Origin: Acidovorax carolinensis
GTDB lineage: Bacteria > Pseudomonadota > Gammaproteobacteria > Burkholderiales > Burkholderiaceae_C
Direction of reading: 5' to 3'
NCBI RefSeq assembly: GCF_002157145.1
Contig: NZ_CP021361.1
Coordinates: 1,915,001 to 1,979,000 of the forward strand
DNA: 64,000 nucleotides
The number at the start of each line of letters is the position of its first letter. The stretch's first letter is position 1. Positions 52,546 through 61,034 of this stretch are shown here, in pieces. A model generated the notes under the pieces. It was not told where the DNA came from. It ran no database searches and saw only the letters and a list, made by a program, of their open reading frames with translations. A program made the translations under genes and the position numbers.

Positions 52546-53024
52546 ATGACCTGCCCCCGCCACGCCGATCTGTCCGCCTATGCGGACGACATGATGAAAC
52601 CCGCCGAGCGCGCCCGCTTCAGACAGCACCTGGCGGGCTGCGCGGCGTGCCAGCGCCGGCTCGACGCAATCACCGCCCTGGGTCAGAGTCTGCGCGCCAT
52701 GCCATCGCCCCAGCTCGGGCTGGACCTGGCTGCGCAGTGGAACGACCGACTGAACGGCAGCCTTGATGACCGCCTGCGAGCACCGCCACAGGGAGTCGAC
52801 CCGTGCGCCCCTGGTCTGCCGGGTCAGGCTGGCTGGGCTGGATGCCGGCAGGGCTGGCGGGCGGGTTGGCCCTGGTGTCGGGCATCTGGCTGGGCGGCCT
52901 GCTGCTGAGCGGCGGCGCGGCCACGGTGCCCAGCGCCGGTCTGGTGCGGGTGTTCGACCCCGTGCCGCCGGGCGGCCTGTGCGCTGCTGCAGAACTCTGT
53001 CGTCTTTCGAAAGGAATGCCATGA
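52546..53024 (+). CDS. Zinc-finger membrane anti-sigma factor (one frameshift)
   Basis: An anti-sigma protein of about 159 residues. The N-terminal zinc-binding anti-sigma domain has CPRHADLSAYADDMMKPAER and the HxxxCxxC signature in FRQHLAGCAACQRRLDA. A single transmembrane helix (MPAGLAGGLALVSGIWLGGL) is in a different frame, restored by one base in the CCC run at 52800-52802. The C-terminus is periplasmic. It should hold the upstream ECF sigma factor at the membrane. Its stop overlaps the next start (ATGA). Confidence 0.82.
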
Positions 53025-53494
53025 ACCGCCGCAGCGTACCCGCATGGCTTTTGGCCGTGTCGCTGGCCCTGAATGCAGGCATCGTCGTGGCCGTAGCCCT
53101 GCACCAGTTGCGGCCACCGCCCAAGGCACCGGCCATGCAGCCAAGCCCCGTGAACCTGCCGGATTACCTGCAACTGAGCGGCGAACAACGACAGCGCTGG
53201 CAGCAGCTCGAACCGGCCTTCCTGCGCGACGTGGCCGCGAACTGGGCCGAGATCCGCCGACACCGCGAGGCACTGGTGCGGCACATTTTTGCCGACCAGC
53301 CGCAACGCGCCGCCATCGATGCCGAGCAAGCCCGTATAGCCGCCCTGCAGGCCGCGCAGCAGCAGCGCGTGATCGCGCAGCTGCTGACCGAGCGCGCGCT
53401 GCTCGACGACGGGCAGCGTGCGCGGCTGATGGCACTGCTGCTGAGCCGCTATGCCCAGGAATCATCCGAAGAGGAGTTGCTGCACCGCGATTGA
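53021..53494 (+). CDS. Periplasmic heavy-metal-sensor family protein
   Basis: A 157-residue protein of the CnrX/ZraP/CpxP-like periplasmic sensor group (PF13801 type). An N-terminal anchor or signal (VPAWLLAVSLALNAGIVVAV) is followed by an all-helical domain with YLQLSGEQRQRWQQLEPAFL and long glutamine/alanine-rich helices. No obvious cluster of His, Met or Cys metal ligands is visible, so the bound signal may not be a metal. The ATGA overlap with the anti-sigma gene implies the products act together, as in CnrYXH systems. Confidence 0.75.
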   Translation: MNRRSVPAWLLAVSLALNAGIVVAVALHQLRPPPKAPAMQPSPVNLPDYLQLSGEQRQRWQQLEPAFLRDVAANWAEIRRHREALVRHIFADQPQRAAIDAEQARIAALQAAQQQRVIAQLLTERALLDDGQRARLMALLLSRYAQESSEEELLHRD

Positions 53495-53644
53495 TGCCTG
53501 CGCACGGCCGCCGAGGCCGTGGCAGCCAAAGGTCGCGTCAAAGAAAGATGCAAAACAGATGGAACATTTGTTTTCGCCAGTCGTTTGAAACAGCAAGGCT
53601 CGGCAATTGCCGGGCCCCTTTGTTCAACCCACTGGAGTCCACCC

Positions 53645-54126
53645 ATGAAATCCCCTCTGTACCTTGTGCTCGCCGCTGCGCTGGCCCTACCTTTATCCAC
53701 GCTGGCCGCCAGCCCGGCCGCCCACGACCACGGAGCCGCTGCGCCGCAGAAAGTCGAGCTCAACGCGGGCAAGAAATGGCAGATTGATGCGCCGCTGCGC
53801 CAGGGCATGGCCGCCATGCGCAAGGCGGTCAGCCACACGCTGCCCTGGCCCATGCGGGCAAGGCCCAGGCCGCCGACTACGACGCCTTCGGCGCGGAAGT
53901 CTCCAAACAGGTCGCGTACATCGTGGAGAACTGCAAGCTCGAACCCAAGGCCGATGCCCAGTTGCACATCGTGATCGGCGAGATCCTGGGCGGCGTGGAT
54001 GCGGCGCAGGGCAAACAGGGCGACAAGGCGCGGGCCGCAGGGGTGGTGAAAGTGGCCGAGGCGCTCAACACCTACGGCAGCCATTTTGATCACGCCGGCT
54101 GGAAATCCGTCCAGCTGCCGCATTGA
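53645..54126 (+). CDS. Small exported protein, DnrO-like (one frameshift)
   Basis: A protein of about 160 residues. MKSPLYLVLAAALALPLSTL is a signal peptide with SPAAHDHG after cleavage. The mature part is helical: VELNAGKKWQIDAPLRQGM, then (after the frameshift) AHAGKAQAADYDAF, VAYIVENCKLEPKADAQLH and YGSHFDHAGWKSVQLPH. One base missing from the CCC run at 53843-53845 joins the halves. I associate this pattern with proteins annotated DnrO in this family, without a known biochemical role. It follows the ECF module by 150 bp and may be one of its targets. Confidence 0.7.
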
Positions 54127-54434
54127 ATGAAAGGCCGCCCCGGGCCCGCAGGTTGCAGTGGGCCGGGGACTATTTCACACCGATGCAATGCCGCCCGAAC
54201 CAGCAAGTGCAGCCGTCCACAAAACAGGCCGGCGGGCCCAGGTGTGGTTTGACTTTGCCGCAAAGAGAGCGCACCGTGGCGCATGGGCTGCCTGCGAGGC
54301 GTTTGCCATCTGCCTGCTGACGCCATCGGGCTTTGGTTTCTTCCATCTACCAGGGCGAACGTGTATTTCCGGTTGGCGCAACGGGGCCTGCCCAACCGGT
54401 TTACCTACCAAGGCCCTTGCGTAAAGGAAAGACC
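54127..54434. other. Intergenic region before the GYD gene
   Basis: About 310 bp. I see no gene, clear promoter or terminator. A GATGCAATGCCGCCCGAA string at 54181-54198 resembles the end of the NUDIX gene. Confidence 0.4.
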
Positions 54435-54728
54435 ATGGCAACATACGTCGCACTGTGTAATTTCACCGACCAAGGCGTCCGCAGCGTCAAGGACACCACC
54501 AAGCGCGCCGATGCAGTGAGGGAGGCAGCATCGAAGTTCGGCGCCAAGATGACGCACATCTATTGGACTCTGGGGAAATACGATCTGGTGACCTTGATTG
54601 AAGCGCCGGACGATGCAGCGGCTGCTGCATTTGGGTTGGCCATCAGCAGCGCCGGAAATATTCGCCTGCAGACCCTGCGGGCTTTTTCCCGGGACGAAAT
54701 GGGGCCCATTCTGGGCAAGCTGGGATAG
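54435..54728 (+). CDS. GYD domain protein
   Basis: A 97-residue protein of the GYD family (PF08734): MATYVALCNFTDQGVRSVKD, then GAKMTHIYWTLGKYDLVTLI, which contains the GxYD signature (GKYD), and GNIRLQTLRAFSRDEM. The fold is a ferredoxin-like dimer. Function is unknown. AAAGGAAAG precedes the start. It stands alone between the sensor module and a convergent gene. Confidence 0.88.
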   Translation: MATYVALCNFTDQGVRSVKDTTKRADAVREAASKFGAKMTHIYWTLGKYDLVTLIEAPDDAAAAAFGLAISSAGNIRLQTLRAFSRDEMGPILGKLG

Positions 54729-54773
54729 CGGCCCCGCCCTGTGCCAGTGATGGCCAGTGACAGGCCATCCTGC

Positions 54774-57338
54774 TCATGCAGCCAGCCGTTGCTGGGTCTC
54801 CGGGCTATTGGATCCGCTGCGCAACAACGCCATCAAGTGCCCTGCGTCCATGCACTGCACCAGCGTCTGACCCTGGTTGGCCCGGATCAGATGGGTGATG
54901 AGTTGACCTTGCTGGCCAGGCATGGCGGGGGCTTTGATGATTTGGTCGCGTGCAAAGGCGGTCACACCATGCAGCTCGCTCACCAGCAGGCCTGTGCGGC
55001 GGCCACCATGCTGCAGCACGATGACCTGGCTTTCCTGCGTAATTTCAGAGGGTTTGCCGCGCAGCAGATGGCCCAGGTCGAACACCCAGACGTAACCGGT
55101 GATGCTGTCACGGGCCTTGCGCGCCAGCGCGCCCACGCAATAGGGCAGGCGGCCGGCCGATACCGGTGCGATGGCGCTGGCGCTCAGCGCTTCCAGCACC
55201 GATCCGGCGTCCAGGGCAAACAGCGCGGAATCGACGAAGAAGGTGGCCATTTCCTGGCCGTCCACCGCAGTGGCCATGGATTGCAGTGCGGTGCGCTGTC
55301 GCTGCGCGGCATCGAGTGCGCCGCTTTGTACGGCGCCGAGCGACTCGAAGGACAGCGCCAGCACATCGTCGCGGTAGCCGTCGCTGACTTTGAATTCGCG
55401 GTAGCCGTTAGAGGCCGAGCAGCCGACGATGCGGTAATGGCCTTCGTGCACCATGGCGCGCGACAGGCTCGCGCCCCGCCCCAGCTGCAGCATCTCGGGA
55501 GGCAAAGGCATGGTGCCGCCCAAGGTACAGCGCGGGTCGGTGCTGGCCAGCACCATGCCCTGGCGATCGACAAACACCGTGCCGGTGCCGGGCTTGCCGG
55601 CCGCGGCGCCCCGCAGCATGGCGTCCAGCTCTGTGGCTGCATTGAAGACGATGCCTATACCGCCGACCACGGCATGGGCGTCGTCCGGCGCACGGATGGC
55701 TGCGTGGTATAAGTAAGTGGCTTGGCCGTCGCACAGTGGCGAGGGTTGCCAGCGCGTGGCGTGGTACGACTGCGTATTGGGCAGTGCCAGCACCGCGGCC
55801 AGCGTGGTGGCATCCACGTGGCTGCCCAGCACAGAGCTGCCGTCCTCACTTTGGGGCCGGCTGGCTGCGACGATGCGGCCCTGGCGGTCGTACACCACCA
55901 GGCGCGTGTACACGGTGTAGAGCGCGTTGATATGCTCCAGAATCTGATGAATCTGCTGCCAGTTGGCGGTGTCGGGCTGCGCCAGCGCGACACGCAATTC
56001 GGGCGTATGGGCCCACCAGCGGCAATCGTTGGCGCGTTCGTACAGGTTGCGGTCCAGCAGGTCCACCAGCAGGCGGGTGAGGAGTTCGCTGTCGCGCATG
56101 CGCGAGCTGAGCACGGTGTCGTAGAGGTCGCGGATGGACTGGGTGAACACCTTGTTGGTGCGTGCGCCGGTTTCTCCAATCTGCTCCAGCACGGCCTTGA
56201 GCTGGTGCTGACCGCCGCGCTCGCCGGCCGTCATGACCTGGCCGTTCCACACCACGCGGCGAATGGTGTCCGCAGCGGTGACGATTTCATGCAGTGGCGG
56301 GCAAAAGCTTTGCGCATGTGCCAGCAGGCCCTGGGCGATGGCAGGTTCCAGGCTGTCGATGGCGCGGCCCTGTTTGCCCGAAAACGCCAGATCGATCGGC
56401 ACCATGACCTGGCCCTTCCAGCCCGGCGGGCCGGGATAGCCCTGGTAGCCCTGCGATGCCACGGTCTGCACCAGGTAAGTGCGGCCGCTGCGCACCAGTA
56501 ACTGCGGTGCACCTTGCTGGTTCACAGGCACCGGGGCGCCGACCGGGATCCAAAGCGGGTCGCCACTGGCAATCACGCGGTGCTCGCCATCAAGCAGCAG
56601 CGCAATGCTGCGGCGGTCTTCCTTGGCGCGGGATTGGAAGATGCCTTCCATTTCGCCCTGGAACGCAAAGCTCAGGCACAGCACGCCCACGGGCTCGCCG
56701 GTGTGCGGATCCAGCATGCGGTGCGAATAGATCAGGGCGTGCTCTTTGCCGGGGCGCAGGCCGGTGGGGCGGAAGGTTTCCAAGTAGCCGTGGTGTTGCA
56801 GCGTCTGCGCGATCAGTGGGTCGTGGCTGCCTTCCACGGGCGAGTCTTCGTCAATCTGCGCCAGCACGGTGCCATGCCGGTCGAGCAGCATGATTTCGTC
56901 GTAAACGGTGTACTTATTGCGGTATTCGCGCAGGCGCTCCAGCACCGGCGCTGGTTCGGTGTCCTGGCCCGCCACGAAGCGGCACAGTTCCTGGTCGGTG
57001 GCCAGAAAGCCCACGTCGGCCGTGCGCTCGAAGAGGTTGCGCACCACGATGTCGATCACATGGCGGGCGCTGGTGCCGATTTCGGCCATGACTTCGCTGA
57101 TCGACTCATGCACCAGCGAGTTCACCAGATCGCGCTCCAGCCTTTGAAATCCGGCGCGCGTGGCCGCCATCATCGGCAAGATGCTGTGGGCCTCCTCAGG
57201 ACAGTTCATCTTGGCCGACGATTCAATCAGGCGCCACATCAGGTTGAGCTCACGCAGCGAGTTTTCGCAGCGCAGCACATCGCGCATGAAGGGCATGAAC
57301 ATATCGGTGTCGACGCTGGTGTTGGTTGCCACGCTCAT
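54774..57338 (-). CDS. Large soluble protein with tandem sensor (cache-like) domains and C-terminal CheW
   Basis: An 854-residue cytoplasmic protein. Two or three PAS/cache-like sensing regions are recognised by LREYRNKYTVYDEIMLLDRH and YTRLVVYDRQGRIVAASRPQ, each followed by YSHRMLDPHTGEPVGVLCLS-type or VFVDRQGMVLASTDPRCTL-type strands. The C-terminal 150 residues form a CheW-like domain (ALSASAIAPVSAGRLPYCVG, GLLVSELHGVTAFARDQII). I see no transmembrane helix, signal peptide or MCP signalling domain, which is unusual: cache domains normally sit outside the membrane. AGGAGG precedes the start at 57338. It may feed ligand information into a chemosensory array as an adaptor. Confidence 0.8.
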   Translation of the reverse strand: MSVATNTSVDTDMFMPFMRDVLRCENSLRELNLMWRLIESSAKMNCPEEAHSILPMMAATRAGFQRLERDLVNSLVHESISEVMAEIGTSARHVIDIVVRNLFERTADVGFLATDQELCRFVAGQDTEPAPVLERLREYRNKYTVYDEIMLLDRHGTVLAQIDEDSPVEGSHDPLIAQTLQHHGYLETFRPTGLRPGKEHALIYSHRMLDPHTGEPVGVLCLSFAFQGEMEGIFQSRAKEDRRSIALLLDGEHRVIASGDPLWIPVGAPVPVNQQGAPQLLVRSGRTYLVQTVASQGYQGYPGPPGWKGQVMVPIDLAFSGKQGRAIDSLEPAIAQGLLAHAQSFCPPLHEIVTAADTIRRVVWNGQVMTAGERGGQHQLKAVLEQIGETGARTNKVFTQSIRDLYDTVLSSRMRDSELLTRLLVDLLDRNLYERANDCRWWAHTPELRVALAQPDTANWQQIHQILEHINALYTVYTRLVVYDRQGRIVAASRPQSEDGSSVLGSHVDATTLAAVLALPNTQSYHATRWQPSPLCDGQATYLYHAAIRAPDDAHAVVGGIGIVFNAATELDAMLRGAAAGKPGTGTVFVDRQGMVLASTDPRCTLGGTMPLPPEMLQLGRGASLSRAMVHEGHYRIVGCSASNGYREFKVSDGYRDDVLALSFESLGAVQSGALDAAQRQRTALQSMATAVDGQEMATFFVDSALFALDAGSVLEALSASAIAPVSAGRLPYCVGALARKARDSITGYVWVFDLGHLLRGKPSEITQESQVIVLQHGGRRTGLLVSELHGVTAFARDQIIKAPAMPGQQGQLITHLIRANQGQTLVQCMDAGHLMALLRSGSNSPETQQRLAA

Positions 57339-57523
57339 TGTTATTCCTCCTTTGGGCACGAAACTGCAAGGTCAGGTCTTTGCCCTGGTTACTTGTTGAT
57401 GCATTTCAAGCAATAACCAGGCCTGAGCGTTGCCGATCGGCAAGGAGTCATGGCCAATGAAAACGGCCGCTGTATGCACAGCGGCCGTTGACGCACCAGG
57501 AGGCGTTGCCTGGCGCGGCGGAA

Positions 57524-58075
57524 CTACTCCACGTCGATGCAATGCAGCCCGAAGCTGCCACGGCGCCGGTCGGCAAAGTAGGCCTCAAGCGTTTCCTTCA
57601 CGGTGCGAAACGCCAGCTCGTCCCAGGGCACGTCGGATTCGGTGAACAGGCGCGCCTCAATGGTTTCATAGCCGGGGTTGAACTGGTCGCTGAGCAGCGT
57701 GGCACGGTAAAACAGGTGCACCTGGCCCACACGGCGCACGTTCAGCAGGCTGAACAGCGGGCCCATCTCGATCTGGGCGCCGGCCTCTTCGTCGGTTTCG
57801 CGGGCCGCGCCCTGGGCCGTGGTTTCATCGAGCTCCATGAACCCGGCGGGCAGCGTCCACTTGCCCCAGCGCGGCTCGATGTTGCGCTTGCACAGGAGCA
57901 CGCGGCCATCGGCGAACTCCGGCACGGTGCCCACCACGTTCAGGGGGTTTTCGTAGTGCACGGTGTGGCAGGCAGGGCACACGGCACGCTGCTTGGTGTC
58001 GCCGTCGTCGGGCAGGCGGTAAACCACGGCCGTGCCGCAGGCGCGGCAGTGTTTTATGGGGCTGCGCAAGGTCAT
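57524..58075 (-). CDS. NUDIX hydrolase with N-terminal zinc ribbon
   Basis: A 183-residue NUDIX hydrolase. The zinc ribbon is IKHCRACGTAVVYRL and RAVCPACHTVHYEN. The Nudix box GFMELDETTAQGAARETDEE, continuing AGAQI, fits GX5EX7REUXEEXGU. It probably cleaves a nucleoside diphosphate derivative such as ADP-ribose or NADH, but the substrate is not determinable. The start MTLRSPIKHCRACG at 58075 is preferred over a longer one. It ends GSFGLHCIDVE, a tail whose coding string recurs in fragments elsewhere in the window. Confidence 0.88.
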   Translation of the reverse strand: MTLRSPIKHCRACGTAVVYRLPDDGDTKQRAVCPACHTVHYENPLNVVGTVPEFADGRVLLCKRNIEPRWGKWTLPAGFMELDETTAQGAARETDEEAGAQIEMGPLFSLLNVRRVGQVHLFYRATLLSDQFNPGYETIEARLFTESDVPWDELAFRTVKETLEAYFADRRRGSFGLHCIDVE

Positions 58076-58090
58076 GCAGTAAATATAGTT

Positions 58091-58142
58091 CAAAAAGGCC
58101 GCTGGAGCTTATGGGTAATGCGCTAGCAGCTATGAAAAGTGA
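58091..58142 (-). repeat. Dispersed palindromic element between NUDIX and hydrolase genes
   Basis: CAAAAAGGCCGCTGGAGCTT, then ATGGGTAATGCGCTAGCAGC and TATGAAAAGT, is a reverse copy with the GGCC and AGCTAT ends intact. Confidence 0.72.
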
Positions 58143-58168
58143 AGTGAATGCGGGCGCTGTCTGGGCGG

Positions 58169-58863
58169 CTACACCACGCTCAGGCGCAGTGTGGGCAGGC
58201 CGTCCACGCCGCCTTCCAGGGTGTCGCCGCGCACCACGGCGCCCACGCCTTCGGGGTGCCGGTGTAGATCAGGTCGCCGGGGGCCAGCTCCCAGGCAGCA
58301 GACAGGTGCTCGATGGTTTCGCCAATGTTCCAGATGAGTTGGGACACGGTGCTGCGCTGGCGGTCGGCGCCGTTGACCTGCAGCCAGATGGCGGCCTGGG
58401 CGATGTCGCCTGCCTGCTCGGCCGGGGTGATGGGGCCGATGGGGGCGCTGGCATCAAAGCCCTTGCCGATGCACCACGGGCGACCCTGTTTCTTCATGTC
58501 GTTTTGCAGGTCGCGGCGCGTCATGTCCAGGCCCACGGCGTAGCCGTAGATGTGCTGCAGTGCGTCGGCGGCCTTGATGTTTTTGCCACCCTTGCCAATG
58601 GCTACCACCAGTTCGATCTCGTGGTGCAGGTTGCTTGTGAGGCTGGGGTAGGGCAGCAGGCCGGTTTCGCCGGCGTTGACCACCACGATGGCGTCGGCTG
58701 GCTTCAGGAAGAAGAACGGCGGCTCGCGGCCGGTGAAACCCATTTCCTTGGCGTGTTCTTCGTAGTTGCGGCCCACGCAATAGATGCGGTGCACCGGAAA
58801 ACGGTCGCCAGAGCCCACAACGGGCACGCTGGCCACGGGCGCGGGAGAAAAAACATAGCTCAT
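58169..58863 (-). CDS. nagK: Fumarylacetoacetate-hydrolase-family protein, probably fumarylpyruvate hydrolase (one frameshift)
   Basis: A protein of about 231 residues of the FAH family. The sequence starts MSYVFSPAPVASVPVV and has RIYCVGRNYEEHAKEMG, FFFLKPADAIV, LHHEIELVVAIG with metal-binding glutamates, and YGYAVGLDMTRRDLQ. The final segment is in another frame. One base missing from the G4 run at 58253-58256 (plus strand) restores the expected TGTPEGVG ending. Next to a maleylpyruvate-isomerase-type gene and a MarR regulator, it most likely cleaves fumarylpyruvate to fumarate and pyruvate in the gentisate pathway. Fumarylacetoacetate is the alternative. Confidence 0.85.
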
Positions 58864-59008
58864 GTTTGGACTTTCTTCTACAGGATGGAGCAAGGGTGCA
58901 GGGGCGTTGGCGCGATGGCATGCGGTGTTGCCGCTGCGTTGTGGTTCGGCCCTGCCGCAGTGTGCCACGGGGCCGGCGCGTCTGCAGAGCGGCGCTACAC
59001 TCGCGCCC

Positions 59009-59503
59009 ATGGCACAGAGCTTCGATTTCCATCAGGCGCCAGGCCACCTTGTCCGGCGTGCGCACCAGCGCGCCGTGGCGCTTTTCATGGAAGAAACCGT
59101 CGGTTTTTACGTGACCCCGGTGCAGTTCGCCATCCTGAACGAATTGATCGACCAGCCCGGTGCAGACCAGGTCACGCTGGCAGCCTGCGTGGCACTGGAT
59201 GCCGCCACATCGGGATCGGTGATCGGCCGCCTGGAGGCGCGTGGCTGGATCCGGCGGGTGCCCGACTCGCGCGACCGGCGGCGCAAGCTCATGTGGGTTA
59301 CGCCGGCAGGCGAGGCGGCAGCGCTGCAGTTGCGCACTGCGGCCCAGCGGGTGCAGGAGCGCCTGATGGCGCCGCTGTCGCAAGCCGAGGTGACGCAGCT
59401 CAAGGCCTTGCTGGCCAAGCTGGTGTGCGGCCCGGCCGCGCCAGGCAACACCAGTGCTCCTCACCCGCCGTTTTCTGCTTTACCTTCGCTCTCCAGCCCA
59501 TGA
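59009..59503 (+). CDS. MarR-family regulator
   Basis: A 164-residue MarR-type winged-helix regulator. FYVTPVQFAILNELIDQPG leads into the recognition helix region LDAATSGSVIGRLEARGW, and the wing is RRVPDSRDRRRKLMWVTPAG. It diverges from the hydrolase gene and overlaps the isomerase gene (ATGA), so it probably represses both and is released by an aromatic acid. The last 20 residues are a low-complexity Pro/Ser tail. Confidence 0.88.
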   Translation: MAQSFDFHQAPGHLVRRAHQRAVALFMEETVGFYVTPVQFAILNELIDQPGADQVTLAACVALDAATSGSVIGRLEARGWIRRVPDSRDRRRKLMWVTPAGEAAALQLRTAAQRVQERLMAPLSQAEVTQLKALLAKLVCGPAAPGNTSAPHPPFSALPSLSSP

Positions 59504-60168
59504 AACTCTTCAACTATTTCCGCTCGTCGGCCTCGTTTCGAGTGCGCATCGCGCTGCATTACAAGGGCCTCGATTACGACTACATCCCGGTGCACCTGGT
59601 GCGCGGCGAGCACCACGACCCGGCCTACACCGGCCGGGTGGGCGATGCGCTGGTGCCCACCTTGGTGACCGACGATGGCGTGGCGCTGTCCCAGTCCATG
59701 GCCATCATCGAATACCTCGATGAAACCCATCCCGCGCCGCCCTTGCTGCCCGCCGAGCCGCTGGCCCGCGCCCAGGTGCGGGCATTGGCGCAGATGGTGG
59801 CGTGCGAGATGCACCCGCTGAACAACCTGCGGGTGCTGAAATACCTGGTGCACGAGCTGAAGGTGGACGAAGCCGGCAAGAACGCCTGGTACATCCACTG
59901 GGCGCGCAGCGGGCTCGAGGCGTTCGAGCACCAGCTGGTGCTGCTGGCGCAGCAGCGCGCCACGCAGGGACTGGCGCCTTCGGTGTATTGCTGGGGTGAT
60001 GCGCCCACGCTGGCCGATTGCTGCCTGGTGCCGCATGTCTTCAATTGCCAGCGCTTCAACGTCAACCTGGAAGGGGTGCCGCACACCATGGCGGCCTTTG
60101 CTGCCTGCATGGCGCTGCCCGCGTTCCAGCAGGCACAGCCATCGGCCTGCCCGGACCACCAGCCGTGA
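59500..60168 (+). CDS. nagL: Maleylpyruvate/maleylacetoacetate isomerase (zeta-class GST)
   Basis: A 222-residue zeta-class glutathione transferase. The N-terminal active-site motif is YFRSSASFRVRIALHYKG (SSxxxR). VPTLVTDDGVALSQSMAIIE binds glutathione, followed by YLDETHPAPPLLP. The helical C-terminal domain includes LADCCLVPHVFNCQRFNVNL. It isomerises the maleyl ring-cleavage product to the fumaryl form, using glutathione. The start overlaps the marR stop. The nearby hydrolase makes the gentisate (maleylpyruvate) pathway more likely than homogentisate. No ring-cleaving dioxygenase is in the window. Confidence 0.9.
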   Translation: MKLFNYFRSSASFRVRIALHYKGLDYDYIPVHLVRGEHHDPAYTGRVGDALVPTLVTDDGVALSQSMAIIEYLDETHPAPPLLPAEPLARAQVRALAQMVACEMHPLNNLRVLKYLVHELKVDEAGKNAWYIHWARSGLEAFEHQLVLLAQQRATQGLAPSVYCWGDAPTLADCCLVPHVFNCQRFNVNLEGVPHTMAAFAACMALPAFQQAQPSACPDHQP

Positions 60169-61034
60169 ACCAGCCCCCGGGCATTGGCCACGCCGACTGG
60201 GTGCAGCCGCAATGGCCAGCGCCTGCCGGTGTGCGCGCCCTGTGCACCACGCGGGCCGGCGGTGTCAGCAGCGGCCCTTATGCCAGCCTGAACCTGGGCA
60301 GCCATGTGGGCGATGCGCCAGCGGCCGTGCAGGCCAATCGGCAGCGGCTGCAGGCGGTGGTGCAGGGCGCCACACCAGGCGCCCGGGCGGTGTTTCTGAA
60401 CCAGGTGCATGGCACGGTGGTGGCCGATATCGGCCCTGCCACGCCCGATGGCACCGAGGCTGACGCCTGCGTGGCCACGCAGCCCGGCGCGGTCTGCACC
60501 ATCATGGTGGCCGATTGCCTGCCCGTGCTGCTGGCGCATGGCTCGGGCGCCATGGTGGGCGCGGCCCACGCGGGCTGGCGCGGGCTGGCGGGGACGGACG
60601 GGATGGGCGTTCTGGAAGCAGTTATTGAGCAATTTAAGGCTCTAGCCCTTGCGGATAAAGCGCTATTAGCTATCGAAAAAGAAGCAAATGACGCCCTCGC
60701 CGCCAACACCATGGCCTGGCTGGGCCCCTGCATCGGCCCCACTGCCTTTGAGGTGGGGGCCGAAGTGCGCGAAGCGTTTTGTCAGCACCATCCGGCGGCC
60801 CAGGCCTGCTTTGCGCCGCAGGGCCAGGGCAAGTTTCTGGCCGATCTGGCAGGGTTGGCGCGGCTGCGGCTGCGCGCGCTGGGCGTCACGCAGATCTATG
60901 GCAACGACAGCACCGCGCCCTGGTGCACCGTGGGCAATGCCTCACGGTTCTTTTCGTACCGGCGCGACCAACGGGCCCTGGGTGGCAGCGGCCGCATGGC
61001 CGCCTGCATCTGGCGCGACGGAAGCAGCAGCTGA
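60165..61034 (+). CDS. pgeF: PgeF/YfiH-type purine-nucleoside phosphorylase/laccase family protein
   Basis: A 289-residue protein of the PgeF/YfiH (polyphenol oxidase-like, PF02578) family. LNLGSHVGD, LNQVHGTVVADIG, VADCLPVLLAHG with a metal-binding cysteine, and GAAHAGWRGLAGTDGMG are conserved. It ends FFSYRRDQ. E. coli YfiH edits misincorporated serine in peptidoglycan precursors. Other members cleave purine nucleosides. The GTG start at 60165 overlaps the preceding stop. An extra segment (IEQFKALALADKALLAIEKE) before AWLGPCIGP is about 18 residues longer than in remembered E. coli YfiH, and its DNA matches the dispersed palindromic element. Confidence 0.9.
   Translation: MNQPPGIGHADWVQPQWPAPAGVRALCTTRAGGVSSGPYASLNLGSHVGDAPAAVQANRQRLQAVVQGATPGARAVFLNQVHGTVVADIGPATPDGTEADACVATQPGAVCTIMVADCLPVLLAHGSGAMVGAAHAGWRGLAGTDGMGVLEAVIEQFKALALADKALLAIEKEANDALAANTMAWLGPCIGPTAFEVGAEVREAFCQHHPAAQACFAPQGQGKFLADLAGLARLRLRALGVTQIYGNDSTAPWCTVGNASRFFSYRRDQRALGGSGRMAACIWRDGSSS
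60622..60691 (-). repeat. Dispersed palindromic element, copy inside pgeF
   Basis: GAGCAATTTAAGGCTCTAGC, then CCTTGCGGATAAAGCGCTAT and TAGCTATCGAAAAAGAAG, shows the whole element in reverse orientation, in frame, in an otherwise GC-rich gene. Confidence 0.75.
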
